Both the position numbers and the translations under genes were made by a program. Shown here piece after piece: positions 51,291-60,657 of a stretch of 64,000 nt of DNA; the stretch's first letter is position 1, and each line of letters begins with the position of its first letter. Where the stretch lies: positions 372,001 to 436,000 of the forward strand of contig OY970387.1 of assembly GCA_963719485.1 (NCBI GenBank). Reading direction: 5' to 3'. The notes beneath the pieces were generated by a model, which saw only the letters and a list, made by a program, of their open reading frames with translations, ran no database searches and had not been told where the DNA came from. The stretch comes from Bog-473 sp963719485. GTDB taxonomy: Bacteria; Actinomycetota; Acidimicrobiia; Acidimicrobiales; RAAP-2.

Positions 51291-52819
51291 GGCCGGACAT
51301 ACTCCCGCATCCTGAAGTGCTTCGTCTTCTGGGCGTACCACCTGGAGGTCTGGGGCAGCTGGGTGGCGATCTTCCCGTTGGCGTTCTTGAAGTAGCTCTG
51401 GCACCCGTCGCTCCAGATGGTCCCGTTCAGGGCCTCCTGCAGGTCGCGGTTGTAGTCGTCCATCACCTCACGCCGGACGTCGACGGCGCGTGCCCGGCGC
51501 CACCGCATCGCCCGCAGTGCGCTGAGGACGTAGGTGGCCTGGGCCTCGAGGATGACGATGATGGAGTTCCCACCCTGGTTGGTATTCGGGCCGTAGAGCA
51601 TGAAGAAGTTGGGGTAACCGGCCACCGTGAGGCCCATGTAGGCGTGCGCCACCTCGGACCAGTCATCGTGCAGGCGGCGGCCACCGACACCGACCACGTC
51701 GATTCCCTCCAGGTACTCGGTCGCCTTGAACCCGGTGGCGAGCACGATGGCGTCCACCGGGCGCTCCCGTCCGTCGGCCGCGACGACGGACGCGGGAGTG
51801 ACCCGGTCGATGGGTTCGGTCACCAGTTCCACGTTGTCGCGCAGGACGGCCTTGTAGAAGTCGCTGCACACCAACGTGCGCTTGCACCCGAACGGGTAGT
51901 CAGGCGTCAGCTTGTTCCGCAGGTCGTCGTCCTTGATCCGGTACTCGATGTGACCGAGCGCGATCCCCCTGAGCTGCTCGGCACCGTCTTCACCGTGGCG
52001 GAACGCGATCGTGTTCTCGAAGGCCCAGTAGAGCTCGCGGCGGTGACGCCTCGCCGCGATGGGGTTACGGGCGAAACGGCGTTTCTGCTCCTCGGTGAAC
52101 GGCTTGTCCGAGCGCGGCAGGATCCACTGCGGCGTGCGCTGGAAGACGTGCACCGCCTGCGCCTCCTTGGCCACCTCGGGCACGATCTGCGCTGCGCTCG
52201 CCCCGGTCCCGATGACGGCCACCCGGCGGCCCGCCAGGTCGTGCTCGTGCTCCCAGCGGGCCGAATGGAAGCAGGGGCCGGCGAAGGAACTGAGGCCGGC
52301 GATCTCGGGGTACGACGGTGTGGCGAACGTCCCGACGGCACTGACGAGCACGTCGGCCTCATACCTCGCTCCCGCAGCGTCGGTCAGCCGCCAGCGGCGC
52401 GCCCGCACATCCCAGTGCGCGGCCCTGATGCGGGTGTTGGTCCGCACGTGGCTCGAGATACCGAAACGCTCGGCGCACTCCTCGAGGTAGCGCAGGATCT
52501 CGGGCTGTTCGGCGTAGGTCTTGGTCCAGTCCGGCTTCCGCGCGAAGGAGTAGGAGTACAGGTGTGAGGGCACGTCACAGGCCGCCCCGGGATAGGTGTT
52601 GCTGCGCCATGTGCCTCCGACGCCGTCGGACGCCTCGAAGAGCACGAAGTCCCGGCGCCGTGACTTCATCAGCCGGATGGCCAGTCCGAGGCCACCCGCC
52701 CCGGCCCCGATGATGGCGACCCGCCAGTGCGGCACACCGCCGTCCGCGCCCGAGCTACCCGTCGTCGGGTCGGTGTCGACGTCACGCGTCGCCACTGCTG
52801 AGTCCTGCACCTTCGCCAC
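51287..52819 (-). CDS. flavin-containing/Baeyer-Villiger-type monooxygenase
   Basis: This 510-residue flavoprotein has the FAD motif AIIGAGAGGLGLAIRL, GVGGTWRSNTYPGAACDVPS, and the NADPH motif VIGTGASAAQIVPEVA. The segment FHSARWEHEH matches the FxGxxxHxxxW fingerprint loosely. ATGFKATEYL follows. It inserts oxygen into a ketone or oxygenates a nucleophilic heteroatom. The GTG at 52819 has GGAGG five bases upstream and is chosen over the longer frame. The short dehydrogenase opposite may supply a ketone substrate. Confidence 0.9.
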   Translation of the reverse strand: MAKVQDSAVATRDVDTDPTTGSSGADGGVPHWRVAIIGAGAGGLGLAIRLMKSRRRDFVLFEASDGVGGTWRSNTYPGAACDVPSHLYSYSFARKPDWTKTYAEQPEILRYLEECAERFGISSHVRTNTRIRAAHWDVRARRWRLTDAAGARYEADVLVSAVGTFATPSYPEIAGLSSFAGPCFHSARWEHEHDLAGRRVAVIGTGASAAQIVPEVAKEAQAVHVFQRTPQWILPRSDKPFTEEQKRRFARNPIAARRHRRELYWAFENTIAFRHGEDGAEQLRGIALGHIEYRIKDDDLRNKLTPDYPFGCKRTLVCSDFYKAVLRDNVELVTEPIDRVTPASVVAADGRERPVDAIVLATGFKATEYLEGIDVVGVGGRRLHDDWSEVAHAYMGLTVAGYPNFFMLYGPNTNQGGNSIIVILEAQATYVLSALRAMRWRRARAVDVRREVMDDYNRDLQEALNGTIWSDGCQSYFKNANGKIATQLPQTSRWYAQKTKHFRMREYVRP

Positions 52820-52907
52820 CGCGCCTCCGAGCAAGGGGTTCCGAAGGCCAGAGTCTGGCACCGCCAGCCGGGTACGGTCTGGCCTCGACGCGATCGAAGG
52901 GAGGCAC

Positions 52908-53720
52908 ATGACCGACGAGGGTGGGCCGTTCGCATTGGTAATCGGAGGCGGATCCGGCATCGGCGCCGCGCTGGCCGACGCCTACCGCAGCCAAGGCACG
53001 GCGGCCGTGACCTGGGACATCGCAGGATCCCACGACGTCACGTGCGACGTGACGGAGCCCGATGCCATCGACGACGCGGTGGGCGTGACGCGCGCTCACT
53101 GGGGCGTGCCGTCGTGTGTCACCGTCACCGCCGGCGTCGGCCATGCAGGGCTGTTGACCGAGGCCGAGCCGGCGGCGTTCGATCGGGTCATGCGGATCAA
53201 CGCACGCGGCCCGTGGTTGTGCATGCGGGCCTGGGTGGGCGCCATGCGCGAGCGGGGGCTGGACGGCTCATTCGTCGCCGTCTCGAGCGTCAGCGCGCGG
53301 CTCGTCGACCGCAACATGGGTCTTTACAGCGCGTCAAAGGCCGCCTTGTCCATGCTGGTCCAGGTGGCCGCCGCCGAATGGGGGGCGTTCGGGATCCGGG
53401 TCAACGCGGTGGCGCCGGGCGTGACGCGGACACCGATGCTCGGCCGTGGTCCCTCGGCGACCGTGGAGGGATCACCGTGGCTGGCCGGTGTGGCGGAGCG
53501 CACTGCGCTGGGCCGTCTGGGAGAGGCGGACGACATCGCCCAGGCGATCATCGCCCTGCACGCCCTGGAGTGGGTGACCGGCCAGGTGCTCGAGTGTGAC
53601 GGCGGGCTCTCGCTGCACAGTCCGGCCGATCCCTACGGCGCCATGCTCCGGGTGAAGGCCGCGGCCAAGGCCAAGGCCGAGGCCGACGTATCGGCTTCTG
53701 GACGCCCGGGCGGGTTCTGA
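52908..53720 (+). CDS. SDR-family oxidoreductase
   Basis: This 270-residue classical SDR has VIGGGSGIGAALA, the weak NNAG equivalent TAGVGHAG, the catalytic Ser in VSSVSAR and YSASK, then RVNAVAPGVTRTPM. AAGGGAGG precedes the ATG at 52908. It reads divergently from the flavin monooxygenase with an 88-bp promoter region. The usual role is oxidising a secondary alcohol to a ketone. The C-terminal tail (about 255-270) is Lys/Ala-rich. Confidence 0.9.
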   Translation: MTDEGGPFALVIGGGSGIGAALADAYRSQGTAAVTWDIAGSHDVTCDVTEPDAIDDAVGVTRAHWGVPSCVTVTAGVGHAGLLTEAEPAAFDRVMRINARGPWLCMRAWVGAMRERGLDGSFVAVSSVSARLVDRNMGLYSASKAALSMLVQVAAAEWGAFGIRVNAVAPGVTRTPMLGRGPSATVEGSPWLAGVAERTALGRLGEADDIAQAIIALHALEWVTGQVLECDGGLSLHSPADPYGAMLRVKAAAKAKAEADVSASGRPGGF

Positions 53721-53753
53721 AACTTAAACGGGGCGGTGGAGAGTCTCGGAGAA

Positions 53754-54389
53754 CTACCCCGACGGGCGGGGCTGCCCCGGACCCGCCCCGGCGCGCAACC
53801 CGTCGCACACGATGGTCAGCAGATCACAAGCGGGCGCCGCACCGGCGTGGGCGGTCGCCTGACACGTCGCTCCCACCAGCGAGACCACAGCGGTGGGCGT
53901 CACGTCGGGCCGTACGGCTCCCGCGTCCTGCGCCCGCTGCAACAGCACGCCGATGGCGTCGCGCAGCCCGTCCTTCACCTCGACGGCCGCCTCCTCGAAC
54001 TCGACCCCGGCGCCCATGACGGCGACCATCAGGTCGCGCTTGGCGGAGGCTTCCTCCACTGCGTGGGTCAGGAAACCGAAGAAGGCGCCCCCCGGGTCTT
54101 CGGCATGTGCCAGTGCCTGGGCGTCGACGGTCAGCGCCGAGAGCCGGTCGAGCAGCACGGCTTCGCAGAGCTTCTCCTTGGTCGGGAAATGGCGGTAGAG
54201 CGTCCCCACCCCCACGCCGGCCTTCTCCGCGATCAGGTCGACGGGGACCTCGATCCCTTCGAGCGCGAAGACGCTCTCGGCCGCCTCCAGAATGCGGGCC
54301 CGGTTGCGCTGGGCGTCGGCCCGCTGCGGGCGCACGCCAGCGCTGGCCAGGTCGTCACACCCCGCCTCTACCTTCTCCCCTGCGCCCAC
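53754..54389 (-). CDS. TetR-family repressor
   Basis: This 211-residue protein has the N-terminal helix-turn-helix DLIAEKAGVGVGTLYRHFPTK (about 47-67). The C-terminal ligand domain is variable. It is divergent from the MFS exporter gene and the perfect operator between them (54417-54434) is the likely binding site. A drug-like ligand of the exporter probably releases it. Confidence 0.9.
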   Translation of the reverse strand: MGAGEKVEAGCDDLASAGVRPQRADAQRNRARILEAAESVFALEGIEVPVDLIAEKAGVGVGTLYRHFPTKEKLCEAVLLDRLSALTVDAQALAHAEDPGGAFFGFLTHAVEEASAKRDLMVAVMGAGVEFEEAAVEVKDGLRDAIGVLLQRAQDAGAVRPDVTPTAVVSLVGATCQATAHAGAAPACDLLTIVCDGLRAGAGPGQPRPSG

Positions 54390-54409
54390 AGAAAACTCAC
54401 CTCACCCGG

Positions 54410-54439
54410 TTGACAAACGGAACTCAGGTTCCGTATAGT
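54410..54439 (+). promoter_or_regulatory. housekeeping promoter of the MFS exporter with an operator in the spacer
   Basis: TTGACA (54410-54415) and TATAGT (54434-54439) are separated by 18 bases. The spacer contains an almost entire 18-bp perfect palindrome, ACGGAACTCAGGTTCCGT (54417-54434). Bound TetR would occlude both elements. A second, weaker set of GGAAC half-sites lies at about 54450-54470. The leader to the ATG at 54562 would be about 115 bases. Confidence 0.8.
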
Positions 54440-54561
54440 CTAACTGGAACCAGAACTCCGATTCCGATTGTAAGCCATCCCAGCCGGAAAAACCAGACCT
54501 TTCCAGGTCAGAGCGGCGGGCGGGACGGTCGGAAGCGGACTCGTTGGACACGGAGACCCTC

Positions 54562-56067
54562 ATGACCTCGACACTCGACCTGCCCGACCAGACGACCGGA
54601 CTCGGGCCCGACCTCGATCCCAAGCGCTTCCGGGCCCTGGCCATCATCGCGGTGGCCCAACTCATGGTGGTGCTCGACGCGTCGGTGGTGATCATCGCCC
54701 TGCCATCGGCCCAGCGGGCCCTGCACATCTCGACTGCCAACCGCCAGTGGATGCTGACGGCCTACACCCTCTCGTTTGCGGGGCTGCTGCTCCTGGGGGG
54801 CCGAATCGCCGACTACTTCGGGCGCAAGCGGATGTTCGTGGTGAGCCTGGTCGGTTTCGCCGCCGCCTCGGCTCTGGGTGGCCTGGCCGAGAACTCGGCC
54901 ATGCTCTTCAGCGCGCGTGCCCTCCAGGGTGCGTTCGCGGCCATCATGGCTCCCGCCGCGCTTTCCCTGCTCACGGTGGCCTTCACGGAGCCGAAGGAGC
55001 GGGCCCGAGCCTTCGCCGTCTACGGGGGCATCGCCGGCGGCGGCGCCGCCATCGGGCTCATCCTCGGTGGCTTCCTGACGGAGTTCGCTTCGTGGCGCTG
55101 GACCCTCCTGATCAACGTGCCGATCGCCATCGTTGCCGCGATCGCCGCCTTCCGGTACGTCTCCGAGAGCCGGGCCTCGGCCAACCACGGCTACGACCTC
55201 CCCGGTGCGATCACCGTCACGGGCGGGCTGCTCGCGCTCGTCTACGGCTTCACCAAGGCCGGCACCGACGGCTGGGGCTCATCCGTCACGGTCACGTTGT
55301 TCGCCGCGGCCGCAGTCCTCCTGGTCGCCTTCGTGATGATCGAGCAGCGCGTGCCCCACCCGCTCCTCCCCCTCCGCGTGGTGCTCGACCGCAACCGTGG
55401 CGGGTCATTCCTGGCCTCGCTGCTCGTGGGCACGGCGCTCCTCGGGACCTTCCTCTCGCTCACCTACTACTTCCAGGGCACGCTGCACTACTCGGCCCTG
55501 AAGTCGGGGTTCGCCTTCGTGCCGTTCTCGCTGGGCATCATCACCGGCGCCACCATGGCCAGTCGGTTCCTGCCTCGTTTCGGGCCACGGCTGGTCATGA
55601 CCGGTGGCCTCCTCATGGGCATGGCCGGCCTGATCCTCTTCAGCACGCTCACCGTGGCCTCCACCTACCTGACTGTGGTGCTCCCGGCCGAGGTCATCGT
55701 GAGCCTCGGCATGGGGTTGTCGTTCGTGGCCATGAGCAGCACGGCCCTGATCGGCGTGAGTCCCGAGGATGCCGGCGTGGCCAGCGCACTGGTCAACGCC
55801 ACCCAGCAGACGGGGGGCACCATGGGTGCCGCACTCATCAACACCATCGCCACCAGCGCCACGGTGTCCTACGTCGCCGCCCACGGAAAGTCGGTGGCAT
55901 CGCTCACCGCCGGTTCCATCCACGGCTACACGACGGCCTTCACCTTCAGTGCCATCGTGCTGGCGGTGGCCGGCGTGAGCGCCTTCGCCCTGATCCGGCG
56001 GGCCCGCCCGGACGCAGTCGAAGCCGTCGCGGCCGAGGAGGCGCTCAAGGCGCTGGCCGCCGTCTGA
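54562..56067 (+). CDS. MFS drug exporter, DHA2 (EmrB/QacA) type
   Basis: This 501-residue protein has 14 expected membrane segments. The early DASVVIIALPSAQRALHIS is the motif typical of this family, GRIADYFGRKRMF is motif A in loop 2-3, and GGAAIGLILGGFLTEFASWRW is motif C. It exports toxic hydrophobic compounds using the proton gradient. CGGAGA precedes ATG 54562. It is under the divergent TetR. Confidence 0.93.
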   Translation: MTSTLDLPDQTTGLGPDLDPKRFRALAIIAVAQLMVVLDASVVIIALPSAQRALHISTANRQWMLTAYTLSFAGLLLLGGRIADYFGRKRMFVVSLVGFAAASALGGLAENSAMLFSARALQGAFAAIMAPAALSLLTVAFTEPKERARAFAVYGGIAGGGAAIGLILGGFLTEFASWRWTLLINVPIAIVAAIAAFRYVSESRASANHGYDLPGAITVTGGLLALVYGFTKAGTDGWGSSVTVTLFAAAAVLLVAFVMIEQRVPHPLLPLRVVLDRNRGGSFLASLLVGTALLGTFLSLTYYFQGTLHYSALKSGFAFVPFSLGIITGATMASRFLPRFGPRLVMTGGLLMGMAGLILFSTLTVASTYLTVVLPAEVIVSLGMGLSFVAMSSTALIGVSPEDAGVASALVNATQQTGGTMGAALINTIATSATVSYVAAHGKSVASLTAGSIHGYTTAFTFSAIVLAVAGVSAFALIRRARPDAVEAVAAEEALKALAAV

Positions 56068-56125
56068 GATTGCCGTCCGCTCCGGGCTGTGCGTGCCGAC
56101 GCCGGCGCGCCGGCCTGGGCGGGGA

Positions 56126-56320
56126 CTACTCGCTGATGATGTCGATGGCGTACTCGGGGCAGTTGGCCACGGCGAGCCGGGCCTTCTCCTCGAGCTCGGG
56201 GGGGACCACGTCCACGATGACGGAGGCCTGCCCGTAATCGTCGACGTCGAAGATCTCCGGTGCGAGGCCGTAGCAGCGGGCATGGCCCTGGCACTTCTCG
56301 GGGTCGACGCGGATCTTCAT
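56126..56320 (-). CDS. P450-partner ferredoxin of the 3Fe-4S type
   Basis: This 64-residue ferredoxin has CQGHARC at residues 10-16 and a distal cysteine in NCPEYAI. Three cysteines with HARC in place of a fourth indicate a [3Fe-4S] cluster, as in the small ferredoxins that feed P450 enzymes in actinobacteria. Its ATG overlaps the stop of the P450 gene by four bases (ATGA). No ferredoxin reductase is seen nearby. It is the last gene of the long minus-strand run. Confidence 0.93.
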   Translation of the reverse strand: MKIRVDPEKCQGHARCYGLAPEIFDVDDYGQASVIVDVVPPELEEKARLAVANCPEYAIDIISE

Positions 56321-57534
56321 GGGAATACCACCGGCAGGATACGCGGGCCGCGGACCTGGCCGCCCGCCCAGGTGATCTCCTCGCCCTCGGCCAGAGAGAA
56401 CTCGGGGATCCGGGCCATCCACTCCTCCAGCGCCACCTGCAGCTCCATGCGGGCCAGGTTCGACCCGGCGCAGCGGTGGATCCCCGAGCCGAACGCCACG
56501 TGGCGGTTGTGGGTCCGGTCCAGCTGCACGACGTCGGGCTGCTCGAACACCTCGGGATCGCGGTTGGCGCCTGGGAAGTTCATCAGGACCTTGTCGCCCG
56601 CCTTCATGGGGCAGCCGGCGTACACGATGTCCTCCGTCACCTCGCGGGCCATGGTCACGGGCGCGTAGGCCCGCAGCAGCTCCTCGACGGCGGTCGGCAT
56701 GAGCTCGGGCTCGGCCGCCAGGCGCTTGCGGTCGTCCGGGTGCGCCGCCAGGTGCCACAGCGAGGAGCCGATGGCGCTCCACGTGGTGTCCACCCCGGCG
56801 ATCAGGACGAGGGCGGCCATGCCGAGCACGATGCCGTCGTCGACCGGGTTCCCGTCGACCTCGGTCGTCAGCAGCTCGCTCAGCAGGTCGTCGCCCGGGT
56901 TCTGGCGCCGCTCCTCCAGCTGCACAAGGAAGTAATTGAGCAGCCCCTCGGCCCCGCGCTGGCGGCGGTCGGCGTCGTCGGCGAACTCCAGCACGTCGCG
57001 CACCCAACCGGTGAAGGTGTCGGACAGATCGGTGGAGACGCCCAGGATGCGGGCGATCACCCGGACCGGGATCTGCTGGGCGTAGTCGGCCGCCGCGTCA
57101 GCGTGACTCTGGTCGGCAAATTGGTCGAGCAGCCCGCGGCAGAGCTCGCGGGTGAGCGGTACGTAGCTCTCGACCCGCTTGTGCGAGAACCAGGGCAGCA
57201 GGAGCCGCCGGGTCCAGGTGTGCAACGGCGGATCGGCCGAGATCGGGGGCAGGCCGTACTCGAGGTTCGGCCCGTCGAAGTTGGCGTTGGGGTCCTCGTC
57301 CTCATCGCCCGGGATCACGGCCACCTTGAGCGAGCTGAAATGCGCGATGTCGTGCGCAATGGCCGTCACGTCGTCGTAGCGGGTGGGCAGCCAGCTGCTC
57401 TTGCGGCGGTCGGTGTGGGCGATCGGGCAGCTCTGGCGCAACTCGTCCCAGATGCTGAAGGGATCGGCCAGGTAGCGCGGATCCATCACGTCGAAGTCGG
57501 TCGCCCAGTCCTTCACGGGCGCGGTGTGTGGCAC
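56317..57534 (-). CDS. cytochrome P450
   Basis: This 405-residue P450 has the I-helix AGVDTTWSAIGS, the ExxR-type EELLRAYAP, and the haem loop FGSGIHRCAGSNLARMEL with the axial cysteine. Electrons should come from the ferredoxin encoded next to it. The GTG at 57534 has AAGGGGG upstream. The substrate cannot be read. Standing 107 bp after the phytanoyl-CoA dioxygenase-like gene, it may oxidise the same lipid. Confidence 0.93.
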   Translation of the reverse strand: MPHTAPVKDWATDFDVMDPRYLADPFSIWDELRQSCPIAHTDRRKSSWLPTRYDDVTAIAHDIAHFSSLKVAVIPGDEDEDPNANFDGPNLEYGLPPISADPPLHTWTRRLLLPWFSHKRVESYVPLTRELCRGLLDQFADQSHADAAADYAQQIPVRVIARILGVSTDLSDTFTGWVRDVLEFADDADRRQRGAEGLLNYFLVQLEERRQNPGDDLLSELLTTEVDGNPVDDGIVLGMAALVLIAGVDTTWSAIGSSLWHLAAHPDDRKRLAAEPELMPTAVEELLRAYAPVTMAREVTEDIVYAGCPMKAGDKVLMNFPGANRDPEVFEQPDVVQLDRTHNRHVAFGSGIHRCAGSNLARMELQVALEEWMARIPEFSLAEGEEITWAGGQVRGPRILPVVFP

Positions 57535-57641
57535 GGGACCCCCTTGGTGCTGTCGTCGGTCACCCGGACGCTTCACCCTACTGCGAGAGCTGGGGACGCT
57601 CGGGTTGGCCGGTCCCCGCGTGGGGCACCACCCTCGCGTGC

Positions 57642-58469
57642 CTACCGCGTGATGCGTTCGCCCTGCCGCAGCACCTCGTATTGGCGGGACTCGTCGTCGG
57701 CCGGAATCCGCAGCGTCGAGCCGCCCGGCTCGGACCGGATCACCTCGGCCCCCGCCGGCGCGAACTGCACGATGTAGGCCTTGCGCACGCCTTCCGTCCG
57801 GTTGGGACCGGTCGAGTGCGGCGTCAGCGAAGACAACACGACGATGCTCCCGGCGCGGACCGGCACGGCGACGGCGTTCTCCGGGTCGCGCAAGCAGACG
57901 AAGCCGATGTCGGAGTACTCGTGGGCCAGGGTGCCGCGGCGATGCAGTCCCGGCACCACCCACGGGCACCCGTTCTCCTCGGTGGCGCCGGTGAGCGCCA
58001 CCCAGCAGGTGAGGTACTGCTGCGGCTCGACGAACGCGTACCCGTTGTCCTGGTGCCACGGAAAGGGTGACTCGGTCTCCGGTTTCTTGTAGACGGCCTG
58101 GTCCCAGTAGAGCCGCACGTCCGGCCCGATGAGGTCGGCGCACACGTCGGCGAGCAACGCGGAAGCCGTGAAGTCGCGCAATACGGGGGATTTCTGCACC
58201 AGGTGGGTGGTGAAGGTGATCTCGTCGGCGCGGGCGATGAAGAACCGCCCGCCCTCCATGGCGCGCAGCGCCTCCTCCGCCTGCGCCTCGAAGGGATCGA
58301 TGGCCCCGATGAGAGCGTCCACCTCGTCGCGTCCGAGCGCGTCCTCCAGCACGAAGAACCCGCACTCGTCGTACTGACGAGCCTGTGCCGCCGTGACGGC
58401 ACGGAACGGCCCGGAGTGGTCGGCCCAGGTGAAGGCGGAGTTGAGCTCGTGGGCGGCCGGCCCGGGCAC
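57642..58469 (-). CDS. phytanoyl-CoA dioxygenase-family protein
   Basis: This 275-residue protein is an Fe(II)/2-oxoglutarate dioxygenase. The iron-binding HxD pair is in PWHQDNGYAFVEP, the distal His in LTPHSTGPNRT, and R in TEGVRKAY. It begins at GTG 58469 with GCGGAG upstream, just after the stop of the enoyl-CoA hydratase gene. Family members hydroxylate acyl-CoA or small natural products. Another paralogue lies at 59789-60619 in the same run. Confidence 0.9.
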   Translation of the reverse strand: MPGPAAHELNSAFTWADHSGPFRAVTAAQARQYDECGFFVLEDALGRDEVDALIGAIDPFEAQAEEALRAMEGGRFFIARADEITFTTHLVQKSPVLRDFTASALLADVCADLIGPDVRLYWDQAVYKKPETESPFPWHQDNGYAFVEPQQYLTCWVALTGATEENGCPWVVPGLHRRGTLAHEYSDIGFVCLRDPENAVAVPVRAGSIVVLSSLTPHSTGPNRTEGVRKAYIVQFAPAGAEVIRSEPGGSTLRIPADDESRQYEVLRQGERITR

Positions 58470-58471
58470 GA

Positions 58472-59236
58472 CTACGCTCCGCGGAACAAGGGGTCGCGGA
58501 GCTCCGCTGAGGCGCGCACACCCTCGGCGAAGTCGGCCGTGTCGCGCAGCCGGGTCTGCTCGGCGCACTCGTGCTCCATGGCCAATCGGGCCTCTTCCAC
58601 CAGTCCACGGCGCAGCGTGGCCCGGATGGCGCGGACGGCGAGGGGACCCGATGCGGCCAACTCGTCCGCGTACCCGACGGCCTGCGCCAACAGCTCGCCG
58701 TCACCGTCACCGGCCAGGCGATCACACAGTCCGAGGGCCAGCGCGGCCTCGCCGCCGACGCGTCGCCCGGTATAGAGGAGGTCTGCCGCGGCCTGCCGCC
58801 CGACGACGGCGGGCAGCGTCACCGTCAGCGCGAAGCCGTGGTGGAAGCCCAGGCGGGCGAAATTGGCGCTGAAACGACTCCGCCGTGTGGCCACCCGGAA
58901 GTCGGACGAGAGGGCGAGCCCGCAGCCTCCACCTACGGCGGCACCCTGCACGGCGGCCACGACGGGAAGCGGGGCGGCGAACAGGCGCAGTGCGGCCCGG
59001 TACAGCGCAGCGATGTCCTGATCGGCGTTGCTGGCGAAGTCGAGCCCGGCGCAGAAATGCCTGCCCTCCGACGCCAGCACGATGGCCCGGCACCACCCCG
59101 CCGCGTCCAGTTCCTCGTAGGCCGCAGCCACCGCCTCGATCAGCGCGGTGTCGAAGAAGTTGTTGGGCGGACGGTGCAGGCGGACGATGCCGACGTGCGC
59201 GCCGTGCTGCTCCACTGTGACGTCGGTCTCGCTCAC
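58472..59236 (-). CDS. enoyl-CoA hydratase/isomerase-family protein
   Basis: This 254-residue crotonase-fold protein has the oxyanion-hole strand ASEGRHFCAGLDF and the GAAVGGGCGLALSSDFRV loop. The usual catalytic glutamate positions are not obvious, so it may be an isomerase or hydrolase within the superfamily rather than a hydratase. It overlaps the GNAT gene by four bases, and its stop is two bases before the PhyH gene start. Confidence 0.9.
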   Translation of the reverse strand: MSETDVTVEQHGAHVGIVRLHRPPNNFFDTALIEAVAAAYEELDAAGWCRAIVLASEGRHFCAGLDFASNADQDIAALYRAALRLFAAPLPVVAAVQGAAVGGGCGLALSSDFRVATRRSRFSANFARLGFHHGFALTVTLPAVVGRQAAADLLYTGRRVGGEAALALGLCDRLAGDGDGELLAQAVGYADELAASGPLAVRAIRATLRRGLVEEARLAMEHECAEQTRLRDTADFAEGVRASAELRDPLFRGA

Positions 59237-59718
59237 AACTCGATGTCCTCCAGGCTTCGCCAGTACATCACGGCGTCCTCGCCCTCGACGGCGGCCGGAA
59301 TTCGCCCTACCTCGTCGAAGCCCAGCTGGCGGTACATGGCGCGGGCGGGGTTGGACTCGAAGACAAGGTTGAACATCATGGCGTCGAAACCCAGACGGCG
59401 GGCTTCGCGCAGCGAGTGCTCCACCAGCGACCGTCCCACCCCCGTGCCCCGGTAGGGGGCCAGCACGAAGTAGCCGGCGTTGGCGATGTGGGCGGCCCGG
59501 CCGACGAAGTTGGGTTTGATGTAGGAGGCCCCGATCAGGTAGCCGCCGAAGCGGGCCACGGAGACGGCCGCCGAGTGCCTGACCCAGTAGTCGTCGAAGT
59601 CCTCCCGCGTCAGCGGAGGCAACTGCGGGAAGCCCTCGCGGGCGCCAACGATGCGGCTGAACGCCGTGTAGACCTCGTCGTAGTCGTCGACCGCCGCTTC
59701 ACGGATCTCCACGGGCAC
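59233..59718 (-). CDS. GNAT-family acetyltransferase
   Basis: This 161-residue protein has the acetyl-CoA motif APYRGTGVGRSLVEHSL and the C-terminal YRQLGFDEVGRIP. The fold transfers an acyl group to an amine. Start GTG 59718 is the most consistent with the first beta strand (VEIREAAVDDYDE), but a GTG six bases later and one 21 bases earlier are possible. It overlaps the hydratase gene start. Confidence 0.85.
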   Translation of the reverse strand: MPVEIREAAVDDYDEVYTAFSRIVGAREGFPQLPPLTREDFDDYWVRHSAAVSVARFGGYLIGASYIKPNFVGRAAHIANAGYFVLAPYRGTGVGRSLVEHSLREARRLGFDAMMFNLVFESNPARAMYRQLGFDEVGRIPAAVEGEDAVMYWRSLEDIEL

Positions 59719-59788
59719 GGCACCACGGTAGTGGTGCACGCCCAGGAACCGACTGATCGCACGGCGGGTGCAATCGATGACCTTCGGC

Positions 59789-60619
59789 CTACGCGCTGAC
59801 GCCGAAGCCCGTCGTGCCCGTGCCGGGCCGCACCGCTTCGATCGGATCGCGCAGGTCATCGATGTAGCCGAGCGCATAGGCCCCGCGGTCGTAGCCCATC
59901 ACCCGGAGCAGGTCGGTGGGCAGGGTCGCGGCCACCTCCCGCGGCACGGAGAGGTACTGGTTCTCCTCCTGGCGCAGCCAGGCAACGTTGTAGGTGATGT
60001 TCAGCCCGACCCGGGTGGCGTCGGACCGGTTGGCCCCGCCGCCGTGGTACACGCTGCCTGAGTAGAAGAGCACCGAGCCGCGGGTCATCTCGGCGGGTTC
60101 GGTCTCGTCAGGGCCGAAGGACAGTTTGTCCTCCCGCAGGTTGCTTCCCACCACCACCCGGGTGGCGCCGTTCTCCTCCGTGAAGTCGGTCAGCGCCCAG
60201 ATGGTGTTGCACTGGACCTCGTAGCCCGCCGGGAACGGGAAGAAGTCGAAGGCCCACTGGTCGCGGTGGATCGGCTGCGGCGTCTCCCCAGGGCCGATGG
60301 CGATGGCCTGGGTCAGGTGCAGCTGGATGTTGGTGGCGTGCCCGAGGAACGTGCGCGCTGCGCCCAGCGCCAGCGGGTGCATGACCAGTTCGCGGCTGGC
60401 GGGCGAGCGGGCGATGAGCGAGCCCGTGCGCCGGGTTCGGTCACCGCTGAAGCGGTCCGGCCCCGTCGGGGTGGCGTCGAGGTAGGGACGCAACTCCGAC
60501 TCGATACGCGCCAGCAGGGCGGCGGGGGCCACCCCGTCGACGACGACGACGCCATCACGCCCGATCGCCGCCGCCACCTCGTCCGGGCCGGCGTCGCTGT
60601 GTAGGTGGACGATGGGCAC
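59789..60619 (-). CDS. phytanoyl-CoA dioxygenase-family protein
   Basis: This 276-residue 2-oxoglutarate dioxygenase has the iron motif PIHRDQWAFDF and the distal HGGGANRSDATRVGLN with His and Arg for 2-oxoglutarate. It starts at GTG 60619. It lies 38 bp after the PqqD-like gene and 70 bp before the GNAT gene, so its place is inside the run that begins with the small exported protein. It could modify the product of that system. The substrate is not known. Confidence 0.88.
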   Translation of the reverse strand: MPIVHLHSDAGPDEVAAAIGRDGVVVVDGVAPAALLARIESELRPYLDATPTGPDRFSGDRTRRTGSLIARSPASRELVMHPLALGAARTFLGHATNIQLHLTQAIAIGPGETPQPIHRDQWAFDFFPFPAGYEVQCNTIWALTDFTEENGATRVVVGSNLREDKLSFGPDETEPAEMTRGSVLFYSGSVYHGGGANRSDATRVGLNITYNVAWLRQEENQYLSVPREVAATLPTDLLRVMGYDRGAYALGYIDDLRDPIEAVRPGTGTTGFGVSA

Positions 60620-60657
60620 GGCCCATCTTCCACAACGCCCGCCGGAGTGGCAACTCG

